From NCBI GenBank assembly GCA_002493945.1, contig DLAL01000066.1:1-28737 (forward strand): a DNA stretch of 28,737 bases, in the 5' to 3' direction. The stretch comes from Porphyromonadaceae bacterium UBA7048. GTDB lineage: Bacteria; Bacteroidota; Bacteroidia; Bacteroidales; Muribaculaceae. This document shows positions 20,055-28,229 of the stretch, in pieces; the first letter of the stretch is position 1, and every line of letters begins with the position of its first letter. The notes beneath the pieces were generated by a model. The model was not told where the DNA came from. It saw only the letters and a list, made by a program, of their open reading frames with translations, and searched no databases. Made by a program: the position numbers and the translations under genes.

Positions 20055-22987
20055 GGTGCAGAGGGAGTTTCTGTGGTTTCGTCTGTGAGGTTTTCCATGT
20101 ATTCGCCGGGGGTGAGTCCGAATTCTTTCCGGAAACACTGGCTGAAATATTTCGGGTCGTTGAATCCTACCGAGTAGGCCAGCTCCGAGATGCGTATGCC
20201 GCGTTTCTCTCTCATGAGCCTGCATGCGGTGTTCAGTCTGATGCTGCGGACGAATGTCGAGTATGTCATCCCCGTGATTGACTTCAGCTTGCGGAATAGG
20301 GTGGACTTGGATATGCCCATCTCCTCGGTGAAGGCCGTCTGGCTGAACTCGGTGTCGCTCAGGTGCGCCGTCACGCATGCGGTAGCGCGGCGGAGGAACA
20401 GTTCGTCAAGGCTGAGGCCGGCCGAGTCGGTGTCGTCGGTGTCGGGCTCTTCAGTGTCTGCCGCGGCAGCTGTTTTGACCGCTTTGCAGCGCCGGATGCG
20501 GCGTCTGTACCACACGCACAGGGCGCAGCCTCCGGCAATGGCGGCGTAGAGCAGCATGGCCTGCCACGATGCCCACCACGGGGGCAGCACTGTGACTTTG
20601 AGCACGCGCTCGGTGCCGGTGTGGTTGCCCGAGGAGTCAGTCGTCTTGATACGCAGGGTGTAGCTGCCCGAAGGCAGATTGCTGTACGCCGCGAAGCGGT
20701 GAGTGCAGTCCACGGTGTTCCAGCGCTTGTCGAAGCCTTCGAGCATGTAGGCGTAGCGGTGCTGCATCGGGTCGTTGGCGAAGTCTATCACCGCAAATTC
20801 GACGTTGAAGTTGTTCTGCGACTGTCTCAGAGTGATGGCCGATGTTGTCGAAGGCGCCTCGGGCGATATGTCGTGGCGCTGGGAGGCGTCCAGCTCATGC
20901 CAGTGATGGCCCGATATGCTGATATCGGTGATGCTGACCGGAAGCGGCTCGGCCGAAACCTCGCTCTCCTTGCCGTCGATGATGTTGATGCCCCTCGGAC
21001 CGGCGAAGTATAGGCGTCCCTGCCTGTCGCAGGCTGTGGCGCCGCGGTTGAATACGTTGTCCTGCACTCCGTCGCCCTTGGTGTAGAGCCTGTACGCGGC
21101 ACGGTCCGACTTTCCGTCGGGGGGCGTCATGCTGAATAGCCCGGTGTTGGTGCTGATCCACAGTGTGCCGTTGGAGTCGGAGAGTATGCCCGATATGATG
21201 TCGCCCGGCAGGTCCCACTTCAGGTGCACGCAGTCGAAGCGGTCGGCCGTGTAGTCGTAGAGGCTCAGTCCCGAGCCGTTGCTGCCCATCCACAGACGGC
21301 CCTGGGGGTCATTGTAGACCACTGATATGTTCGACGAATTGGCGTTGCCGTGCGAGGGGCTGTACTGGTGGATGCTGTAATTGTTCGTGTCGTTGCCCGA
21401 GCCGTCGATGCGGAAGAGTCCCTGGTTCTGCGTGGCCACCCATATGCTGCCGTTGGCGCCTTCGGTGATGTCGGTCACTTCGGCGTCCTTGAGTTCGGTC
21501 AGGCCGAATGTGCAGCCGCTTCCGTCGGGAAGCCGTACGCCCAGCCCCGGCAGACCGCCGAACCAGTAGCGCCCCCGGCAGTCGCGGAAGATGTCCGACA
21601 CGCGGTCGCCGCCGATGAAGGGGCAGTTGGTCCTGGTGAAGTGCTCCACGGCATGAGTGCGGGTGTCGATGATGTAGAGTCCGACGTCATAGGTGCCTGC
21701 CATTATGCGTCCGTCGGGCATCTCGTGCAGCGAGTAGATGGATATGGGCGAGCGGTAGGAAGCGGCGAAGCGGTCGCGCGGATTGAGCATGTCGGTCTCA
21801 CCGCTTTCGGGCATGTAGCGCACAAGACCCTTGTTCGAGCCTATGCCTATCCACATGCTTCCGTCCGATGCTATCAGCAGACTGCGCACGTTGTTGCTGC
21901 CCGTGGCCGCGCGCACGGCGTCGAGGCGGTCGAGCTGGAGGCCCTCGCCTGTGTGCGACATACAGATGGCCCCGCTGCCGAGGGTGCTGATCCACAGCAT
22001 CCCGCGCCGGTCGGTCATGAGCGACGTCACTTCCTGGATGCGTGTGTCAGTCCCCAGCGAGTAGATGTTGTCGAAGTTCTGCGCGGATTCGTCGAAGAGA
22101 CTCACCCCGCGGCATGTGCCCACCCACAGGTTGCCGGCGGCGTCCTCGGCAATCGAGTAGACTATGTCGTGCGATAGCGACGAGGGGTCGGCCGGGTCAT
22201 TGGTGTAGCGCTCCCAGGTGGTGCGCTCGGGTTCGTAGGGATTGCGGAGCATGAAGAGTCCCTCGCCCCATGAGCCCACCCATATGCGGTGGCGGCTGTC
22301 CTCGTAGATGACGTGGGCTGACTTGCGCTCGTTCATGCGCGGATAGGCGTGGACCGTTCCGTCAGGCGAGAGGCGGTACAGACCTTCGTTCCATGTGCCT
22401 ATCCACACGTTGCCGCGGCTGTCCTTCATCAGCGACTTCACCGAGGTCTGCGGCATGACACCGCCGCTGCGCTCACGGGTGAAGAGCACCAGCGAGTCCG
22501 TGGCCGTGAAGTATTCGTAGAGTCCCTGGTCGGTGCCTATGAGCAGGCGGCCGTCGTCGGGCGCTATTATGACGGACAGGACGTTGTTGCCGAACTCGCG
22601 GTGGGGAAGCCGGCGCATCTCTCCCGTGCGGAGGTCGTACATGTTCAGGCCCGTGCGTGTCCCTATCCACACCCGCTGCGAGGCGTCCTCGCACATGGTG
22701 GTGATGCTGTTGTCGCACAGCACGTCGCCGCTGCGGATGTTGGAGCGGAATACCTCCATGCGGAAGCCGTCGTAGCGCGCCACGCCGTTCAGAGTGCCTG
22801 CCCATATGAATCCCTGAGAGTCCTCCATGACCTGCTGCACATCGTCGCACGGCAGGCCGTCGGTGGTGGTCACGGTGCGGTAGCGCGCCGGCGTCACCGC
22901 CAGGGCGTCATGGGGCAGCGCGCACCACAGAGCGGCGCACACCAGTGCCGACAGGAGCCGCGCTATGTCACTTCTCCATCGGCACAT
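20051..22987 (-). CDS. membrane-spanning propeller sensor fused to AraC-type DNA-binding domain
   Basis: A 978-aa one-component regulator. It has an N-terminal signal/anchor (about 8-30), then a periplasmic double beta-propeller of two-component-regulator type (repeats such as GFIWAGTLNGVARYDG, GNVWIGTWNEGLYRLSPDG, GRLWMGSNGSGLSLYD) to about residue 640. A Y_Y_Y domain follows (about 724-804, YAYMLEGFDKRWNTVD), then one TM helix (805-827, followed by a basic RRRIRR stop-transfer) and an acidic linker. The C-terminal AraC/XylS helix-turn-helix pair is at about 876-970 (GISKSTLFRKLKSITGMTYSTFV, ISELAYSVGFNDPKYFSQCFRKEFG). There is no histidine kinase, HATPase or receiver domain, which the hybrid two-component systems of Bacteroides normally have. 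It overlaps its upstream neighbour by 20 bases and the downstream gene by four. Confidence 0.9.
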   Translation of the reverse strand: MCRWRSDIARLLSALVCAALWCALPHDALAVTPARYRTVTTTDGLPCDDVQQVMEDSQGFIWAGTLNGVARYDGFRMEVFRSNIRSGDVLCDNSITTMCEDASQRVWIGTRTGLNMYDLRTGEMRRLPHREFGNNVLSVIIAPDDGRLLIGTDQGLYEYFTATDSLVLFTRERSGGVMPQTSVKSLMKDSRGNVWIGTWNEGLYRLSPDGTVHAYPRMNERKSAHVIYEDSRHRIWVGSWGEGLFMLRNPYEPERTTWERYTNDPADPSSLSHDIVYSIAEDAAGNLWVGTCRGVSLFDESAQNFDNIYSLGTDTRIQEVTSLMTDRRGMLWISTLGSGAICMSHTGEGLQLDRLDAVRAATGSNNVRSLLIASDGSMWIGIGSNKGLVRYMPESGETDMLNPRDRFAASYRSPISIYSLHEMPDGRIMAGTYDVGLYIIDTRTHAVEHFTRTNCPFIGGDRVSDIFRDCRGRYWFGGLPGLGVRLPDGSGCTFGLTELKDAEVTDITEGANGSIWVATQNQGLFRIDGSGNDTNNYSIHQYSPSHGNANSSNISVVYNDPQGRLWMGSNGSGLSLYDYTADRFDCVHLKWDLPGDIISGILSDSNGTLWISTNTGLFSMTPPDGKSDRAAYRLYTKGDGVQDNVFNRGATACDRQGRLYFAGPRGINIIDGKESEVSAEPLPVSITDISISGHHWHELDASQRHDISPEAPSTTSAITLRQSQNNFNVEFAVIDFANDPMQHRYAYMLEGFDKRWNTVDCTHRFAAYSNLPSGSYTLRIKTTDSSGNHTGTERVLKVTVLPPWWASWQAMLLYAAIAGGCALCVWYRRRIRRCKAVKTAAAADTEEPDTDDTDSAGLSLDELFLRRATACVTAHLSDTEFSQTAFTEEMGISKSTLFRKLKSITGMTYSTFVRSIRLNTACRLMREKRGIRISELAYSVGFNDPKYFSQCFRKEFGLTPGEYMENLTDETTETPSAP

Positions 22988-24461
22988 TTACGGCATCCTT
23001 TTCGATGGCCTCCACGAATTCTTTCTTGCTGAATTCGACGGGGCGGACCATGAACTCCGGTATGTTGTATGACTTGAAGCGTCGGCTGTCGGCGTCGGCC
23101 GTGGCCTGCGGTATGATGAAGGGCTTGCTGAACCGTCCGTTGTCGCCGAGATGCGTCAGGTACAGGCGTGTGTACGACCCGTCGTCGCGACGCGTGCTGA
23201 ATATCATCCAGCGGCCGTTCGACGACCACGAGTGGTAGCTCTCGACGTCGGGGCTGTTCACTTCGTCGAGCGGACGCATGCTTCCGTCGGCGGTGTCGAG
23301 CATCCACAGGTCGGCGTCGCGGTGCCATATGTGGAAGGTGCCGTAGCTTCCGCGGGTGAAGACCACGTAGCGTCCGTCGGGCGAGGGCCGGGGCAGGGTG
23401 ATGCTGACGGTGTCGGCAGCGGCGTCGACCACCACCTCCTCGGGCCCGAATGTGCGCGTCTGCGGGTCGAATGTCCTGCGGCACAGGTCGTAGTGGAAGT
23501 CGCGGAAGTGCAGGGCCTGATAGAGCTTCATGTCGTGCTCGGAGAGCGAAGGCACTGTCGCCGACACGTACCACAGGCTGCGGCCGTCAGGATGCCAGCA
23601 GGGGAAGGACTCGAGGCGGAGCGAATCGTTCGATATGAATGTCGACCGGTCGGCCTCGACGTCGTAGAGTATCAGGTCGGACGAGGCGTCCTGCACCTCG
23701 ACCTTGTTGGTGCTCCGTGTGTGGAAGCGCTGGGTGGTGGTGTTGGTCGAGTAGGCTATCATCGTGCCGTCGGGGTGCCACGACGGATATACGCCTGACG
23801 ACACTGTCTCGGGAGTCTTCAGATTGATTTTTTTGAGCTGTCCGTTGCGGCCTATCACGGTGCCGCCGTAGCCCACGCGGACGTGCATCTGCATGCTGCC
23901 GCCGCGGTTATAGTCGTGGAAGGAGTGGCAGTTGATGCATTGTCCGGTCGTCTCGGTGCTCAGGGCGGAGTTGTTGAATATCTCCGACTCGTCGAAGTTC
24001 TCCAGGCAGCGCTGGCTGATGGACATCTCCTCGAATCCTATGTACGACGGCTCGATGAGGCGGTAGGCTATATAGGGGTCGATGCTGTCGGTGACGGCAT
24101 TGGCCACGGTGCGGAAGCGCGTCCACTCTCCGTCGCGGCGTGCGTAGACGTCCACGTAGACGGTGTCGGCGTCGGCGAGGAGCCGGTGCCAGCGGCTCAC
24201 CGGTATCACGGGCGACTGACCTTCGAGCACGAATCCCCCGGCGTCCTTGTCGCTCCGGAAGTGCGACACGTATCCGTCGGCCTCGTCGAGCACGCGGAAG
24301 GTCAGCGGAGCTATGTTGCGAGGTATCTCAAGCGACGTGTAGTCCGGCTTCAGCGAGGGCGCGCTGTCCGATTCGCTGTATCGGGCCGGTACGCCCGTGC
24401 TGCATGCGGCCGTCAGAGCGGCGGCTGCGGCCAGAAGTATGTTTATGACCGGGGTCTTCAT
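22968..24461 (-). CDS. TolB/PD40-like lipoprotein with a CxxCH motif
   Basis: A 497-aa lipoprotein (LTAAC lipobox, Cys20). After an N-terminal domain of about 140 residues (carbohydrate-binding or Ig-like in appearance, with DTVYVDVYARRDGEW), TTGQCINCHSFHDYNRGG gives CxxCH at Cys175-Cys178-His179, a c-type-heme attachment signature. Residues about 200-470 contain WD40/TolB-like (PD40) beta-propeller blades with WHPDGTMIAYSTN, CWHPDGRSLWYVS and SPDGRYVVFTRG. Similar proteins in Bacteroides are annotated as PD40 or 'cytochrome c biosynthesis' proteins and adjoin DUF6057. Only one heme motif is seen and no distal Met ligand can be assigned, so heme binding is inference. It overlaps the DUF6057 gene by four bases (ATGA) and the propeller-AraC gene by 20. 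Confidence 0.8.
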   Translation of the reverse strand: MKTPVINILLAAAAALTAACSTGVPARYSESDSAPSLKPDYTSLEIPRNIAPLTFRVLDEADGYVSHFRSDKDAGGFVLEGQSPVIPVSRWHRLLADADTVYVDVYARRDGEWTRFRTVANAVTDSIDPYIAYRLIEPSYIGFEEMSISQRCLENFDESEIFNNSALSTETTGQCINCHSFHDYNRGGSMQMHVRVGYGGTVIGRNGQLKKINLKTPETVSSGVYPSWHPDGTMIAYSTNTTTQRFHTRSTNKVEVQDASSDLILYDVEADRSTFISNDSLRLESFPCWHPDGRSLWYVSATVPSLSEHDMKLYQALHFRDFHYDLCRRTFDPQTRTFGPEEVVVDAAADTVSITLPRPSPDGRYVVFTRGSYGTFHIWHRDADLWMLDTADGSMRPLDEVNSPDVESYHSWSSNGRWMIFSTRRDDGSYTRLYLTHLGDNGRFSKPFIIPQATADADSRRFKSYNIPEFMVRPVEFSKKEFVEAIEKDAVNVPMEK

Positions 24462-26317
24462 GTGGTCTTGATGTTTTTGACAAAGAAATAGTAGTACCAG
24501 AACGTGTCGCCGAACTCGGGGCGGAAGGTCTCGAGGTTCGACTCGTCAGGCATCTTCGAGTACTTTTGAGCCATTGAGAGGAAGCGCCGGAAACGCTTCA
24601 CGATGACTGGGTCGATATTGAACCGATGCCAGTCATACTTGCCCTCGAGCGAGGAGTAGAGGATGCACGCTTCCTGATAGTGCTTCGGCACGGGGTGCTG
24701 CCCGCGTGTGTTGCAGTATCTGATGAAGCGCGGCCAGAAGCGTCCGATGTCTTTCAGCACGAGATTGAACTGCAGCGAGAGCTCAAGCATCTCAGGCGCC
24801 CCGCTGGAGCACATGGCGGTGCTCTGTGTCAGGTAAGTCTCTATGAGCGAGTCGTCGCCGGCTATCATGTCGCCGTAGGTCATCAGCTGGCGGATGTGCC
24901 CGGTCTCGGGCAGCTCCTCAAGGCGCGCCGGGTCGTCGGCCAGGGCCAGCAGACTGTCGGCCTCGGCGCGGTGGAACCACGTGCGGCCCAGCTTGTGAGC
25001 GTACTTGCGCGCCAGCTCGAACTCGCCGTTGAGCAGTGCGGCCTTGGCCATAGTGCGGAGATACTCGGGCTTGGCCCCGTACTCCACCATGTCCTCCATG
25101 CACCAGCGGTAGGCGTCGTTCACGCGTCCGAAGCGTAGCAGCACATCGCGCGAGATGTAGTGCCTGATGACGTAGTCCGGCCGCGTGGACACGTGGCGCT
25201 CGTCGGCGAAGCCGAACGCGAAGAGGCTGTCGCCGGCCTCGCCCAGACGGTTGAGCGACAGATGTGTCAGCAGTCCGACCACGCGTGAGGGACGTCCTTC
25301 GTGGCGGCGTGCGATGTCGGCCGCCTCGCGGTAGTTGTCGGCGGCTATGGCACGGCTCATGCCGTTGGCCGTGTCGAAATTCGGGTCTGTGTGGCGGAAG
25401 TGGAAGGCTCCGGCAATCAGAGCGAGCGTCACGATGTTGAATAATAGGAAATTCCGTATTTCTTTGGGGGCGGCTCGCTCTGTCCGCTGTTTCAGTGTCA
25501 TGATGATGCTCATAACGGCGATGCAGGCGGCTGATATCCAGTAGGGGTAGAGCATGGCGGTCTCGTGCTCGAACACGCGCGGAAGCGCCGTCATCCATTT
25601 GACGGATGCCATCAGCCTGTTGTCAGGCACGAGGTAGAAGAATACGGAAGGAACTGCCCACACAAGGAGGACGGCCACAGCGGCGCACACAAGCATCAGA
25701 CGGCTGCCTTTCAGACCGTCGGTGACTTCGACTGCCGCGATGATGCCGAGGGCGATGACCCAGTACCATCCCATGAGCCAGTAGCCGAGGCTGAGGACGA
25801 GGAGCGCCGGAAGCCGGAACGCGAGCCGGCGTGGCAGTGACGTATATCCCCGGATGATGAGTGCCACGGCCGCGAATCCGAGCAGGCCTACATACGGAAA
25901 GCCGCGGAGCTTCTCGGTGAACATCAGGTCGCCCGTCATCTCGAAGGCCATGAGCATCAGCGCAGGGACGACGGCTCCGAGGGCAAAGGCCGCCCGCGAC
26001 AGCCGCATGGCGCGCCACATCACCGGCCACACGGCCAGCATGAGGGCGACATAGACCGCCGTCCCGGCAAGCGGATAGTGGAAGAACTGCGTCAGGAATG
26101 TGCCGCACCACGACAGAAATCCGCCCGGCGCGCGCATGCACTCCGCAAGATAGTCGCTTCCGCAGGCGAAATAGTTCAGCTCGGAGACGCGCCAGAGCCA
26201 TGCGGACTTCCCGTAGAGGAGCGCGAATCCCGAAAAAAAGGCAAAGACTGCCATGACGGCGGCCAACCACCACCATGACAGTCTTTTAGTTGTTATACTT
26301 GTGCTACTGTGTGTCAT
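24458..26317 (-). CDS. DUF6057-like polytopic membrane protein with TPR-like C-terminal part
   Basis: A 619-aa protein. The N-terminal half has about eight hydrophobic segments (residues about 14-34, 70-95, 105-125, 145-160, 170-200, 205-228, 262-282, 300-315), with the characteristic FFSGFALLYGKSAWLWRVSELNYFACGSDYL opening. From about 330 a soluble helical region with TPR-like pairs follows (AIAADNYREAADIARRHEG, AKAALLNGEFELARKYAHKLGRTW). This plan, and its position directly before a PD40/CxxCH lipoprotein, matches DUF6057 proteins of Bacteroidales. No enzymatic motif is visible. It is the first gene of a four-gene operon with a consensus promoter ending 23 bases before the ATG. Function unknown; a transport or assembly role is only a guess. 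Confidence 0.75.
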   Translation of the reverse strand: MTHSSTSITTKRLSWWWLAAVMAVFAFFSGFALLYGKSAWLWRVSELNYFACGSDYLAECMRAPGGFLSWCGTFLTQFFHYPLAGTAVYVALMLAVWPVMWRAMRLSRAAFALGAVVPALMLMAFEMTGDLMFTEKLRGFPYVGLLGFAAVALIIRGYTSLPRRLAFRLPALLVLSLGYWLMGWYWVIALGIIAAVEVTDGLKGSRLMLVCAAVAVLLVWAVPSVFFYLVPDNRLMASVKWMTALPRVFEHETAMLYPYWISAACIAVMSIIMTLKQRTERAAPKEIRNFLLFNIVTLALIAGAFHFRHTDPNFDTANGMSRAIAADNYREAADIARRHEGRPSRVVGLLTHLSLNRLGEAGDSLFAFGFADERHVSTRPDYVIRHYISRDVLLRFGRVNDAYRWCMEDMVEYGAKPEYLRTMAKAALLNGEFELARKYAHKLGRTWFHRAEADSLLALADDPARLEELPETGHIRQLMTYGDMIAGDDSLIETYLTQSTAMCSSGAPEMLELSLQFNLVLKDIGRFWPRFIRYCNTRGQHPVPKHYQEACILYSSLEGKYDWHRFNIDPVIVKRFRRFLSMAQKYSKMPDESNLETFRPEFGDTFWYYYFFVKNIKTT

Positions 26318-26339
26318 AGGATATGATGAATCGGTAGCA

Positions 26340-26370
26340 CAAAGGTAGCAATAATCTTTGAGAGTGCAAA
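26340..26370 (-). promoter_or_regulatory. consensus promoter of the four-gene DUF6057 operon
   Basis: Minus-strand TTTG (26370-26367), exactly 19 bp, then TACCTTTG (26347-26340). The predicted start is near 26335, about 18 bases before the ATG at 26317. The small dyad GTGCA/TGCAC (26364-26368 and 26378-26382) overlaps the -33 element and could be an operator. Confidence 0.7.
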
Positions 26371-26383
26371 CCTCAGATGCACA

Positions 26384-28153
26384 TTATTTTGCGAATTTCA
26401 GCACGGCTGTGCGGCCGTCGATATCGACGGTGGCCACGTAGATGCCTGCGGCGAGGTCGGGCAGGGCAACTGAAGCGCCTGAAGCGTCGGTGGCGCAGGA
26501 CGTCGCGCAGACAGTTCGGCCGCCTGCGGCTTCGATGACACAGACGCGTGCCGTGCCCGTCAGGCCGTCGGCGGCGATGTCCAGCATGCCGTCCTCATAT
26601 GTCAGGACGACCTTGCCTGATGCGGCCACGGCGGCTATGCCTGCCTGGCTTTCGTATTCACGCTGCTCCTCGATGGCAGCGAGATTGTGTTCGGCATATT
26701 CCTTGGAGAACATGTCGGCTGCTTCGTAGGAGTGGGCCTTGCTGTCGAAGTACAGACCGAAGCTCTGCGAGCGCGTGGAGCCGTCGTTGGCCATGAAAAT
26801 GGCGCTGCCGGCGGTCTGCGACGAGCCTGCTACGGTGAGGACCTTCTTGCTCTGGCAGCTCTGTATCTTGTAGCATCCGTCTTCGAGGAGTTCAAGCCGC
26901 CAGTCCTGTGTGTCGCTGCCTTCGTTGCGCTGTCCCAGACGGATGGAGCCGAAGAGCGATTCCAGATAAAGGCCCGACTCGACGTCGATGATGTGCCATA
27001 TGTAGGGGTTGTCGGTGGCTTCGAGGCGGAAGTCGACATTGACGGCGTCGTTGTCATCGTCGATGAAGTATCCGTTGCCCTTGCTCGATATCCAGCGGTC
27101 GGAGTACTTGTCGAGTATGCGTATTTCGGCTCCGTCGGCCGGTGCGGCTATGCGCTTGAAGCGGTCGGCGTCGTCGAATACCGACAGATTCCATGAATCG
27201 TGCCACTTGACCGTGGGGAAGCCCGAGCGTACGCTCAGAGGCAGCCATACGTACTCCGAGCGGCCACCGACGTCGTTTTTGTCCCAGCGGTCGCCCATGT
27301 AGATGTAGGCGTTGGGGCGTCCGTCGACGGTGATGATGTATGTGCTCTGGCTCTGATATGTGGTGGCCGCACCGTTGTCTATGGCGAAGTTGGGGCCTTC
27401 GGTCCAGTCGCCGAGGATGTCGGTGGAGAAGGCGCAGTGTCCGGGATTGGGGTCCCAGCCGGAGCACTCGGAGAAGAGGCAGAAGTAGGTGTCGTCAACG
27501 CGGAGTGCAGCCGGAGCTTCGAGGCGGCGTCCGCGCAGAATCTGTATCTCGGTGACGGGATTCTGCTCGGTTGTCAGGAAGTCCTCGGAGAGGAGGGCTA
27601 TGTTGATGTCGGTGTTCATGCCCGTGGCGCAGATGTGATAGCCTTTGCCGTCGGGTCCGACGAGTACAGTCTGGTCGCGGCTGTCGTGCTCATTGGGGCG
27701 GAAGGTGCTCGAGAAGGTGTAGTCTCCGTTGATTTTGTCGGCATATGCCACGCATACGCGGGCTTCGCCGTATCCGAGGCCGTTCTCCCAGTGGATGTAC
27801 ATCACCCACTTGCCGGTGTGTGCGTTGTAGACCACCTTGGGACGCTCGAGGATGCACTTGCCGGTCTCGGGGTCGTAGGCCTGGTCGGCGCGGAAGACGA
27901 GTCCCTGGCGAGTCCAGTCGTAGAGGTTGGTGGAAGTATAGCAGCTGATGCCGTTGCTGGTGCTGCCCGTGCGGTCTTCGCCGAACCAGTAGTAGGTGCC
28001 CTCGTCGTAGACCACGCATCCGCCGTGGGCGTTGATGTGCGTGCCGCGGGTGTCGGTCCACGACTTGCCGGGGGTGAAGTCGGTGCGTGCCGACATGGCC
28101 GAGGGCGCGAGTATGGCCGCAAGGGCCGTAAGAAGTAATGCTTTCGATTTCAT
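26384..28153 (-). CDS. secreted GH43-family galactanase-like enzyme with ricin-type lectin and T9SS tail
   Basis: A 589-aa exported enzyme: signal peptide 1-22 (MSARTDF cleavage region), a five-bladed GH43 propeller (about 30-330), a ricin-B/CBM13-like beta-trefoil (about 335-470, WHIIDVESGLYLESLFGSIRLGQ, QDWRLELLEDGCYKIQSCQSKKVLTVAG) and a T9SS type A-like tail (545-589, LAAGIYVATVDIDGRTAVLKFAK). INAHGGCVVYDEGTYYWFGED (40-60), SRDQTVLVGPDGKGY (Asp160) and RRLEAPAALR (Glu212, general acid) with SECSGWDPN fit GH43 subfamily 24-type exo-beta-1,3-galactanases, which lack the usual Asp base; the Gln pair in YQSQSTY (267-269) would take part instead. It probably trims arabinogalactan or similar side chains at the cell surface. 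Its start lies 18 bases after an intrinsic terminator, so expression is partly readthrough-dependent. Confidence 0.85.
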   Translation of the reverse strand: MKSKALLLTALAAILAPSAMSARTDFTPGKSWTDTRGTHINAHGGCVVYDEGTYYWFGEDRTGSTSNGISCYTSTNLYDWTRQGLVFRADQAYDPETGKCILERPKVVYNAHTGKWVMYIHWENGLGYGEARVCVAYADKINGDYTFSSTFRPNEHDSRDQTVLVGPDGKGYHICATGMNTDINIALLSEDFLTTEQNPVTEIQILRGRRLEAPAALRVDDTYFCLFSECSGWDPNPGHCAFSTDILGDWTEGPNFAIDNGAATTYQSQSTYIITVDGRPNAYIYMGDRWDKNDVGGRSEYVWLPLSVRSGFPTVKWHDSWNLSVFDDADRFKRIAAPADGAEIRILDKYSDRWISSKGNGYFIDDDNDAVNVDFRLEATDNPYIWHIIDVESGLYLESLFGSIRLGQRNEGSDTQDWRLELLEDGCYKIQSCQSKKVLTVAGSSQTAGSAIFMANDGSTRSQSFGLYFDSKAHSYEAADMFSKEYAEHNLAAIEEQREYESQAGIAAVAASGKVVLTYEDGMLDIAADGLTGTARVCVIEAAGGRTVCATSCATDASGASVALPDLAAGIYVATVDIDGRTAVLKFAK

Positions 28154-28171
28154 ATTTGAGAGGAAGTTGTG

Positions 28172-28219
28172 AAAAAAAACGGGCGGAGGGAAGTGTGACG
28201 TTCCCGCTCCGCCCGTTTT
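28172..28219 (-). terminator. strong intrinsic terminator / attenuator before the GH43 gene
   Basis: CTCCGCCCG plus TTTT (28207-28219) pairs with AAAA plus CGGGCGGAG (28176-28188). After a two-base bulge, TTCC (28201-28204) pairs with GGAA (28189-28192) around an eight-base loop. In the minus direction the hairpin is followed by eight T (complement of 28172-28179). It ends 18 bases before the GH43 ATG. Confidence 0.9.
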
Positions 28220-28229
28220 CCATCAGAAA

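Noticed and set aside
20055..20378. N-terminal extension of the chorismatase-like gene
   Set aside because: The 108 extra codons lie inside the AraC domain coding region and are Arg/His/Pro-rich; the overlapping ATGA start at 20054 fits the operon pattern.
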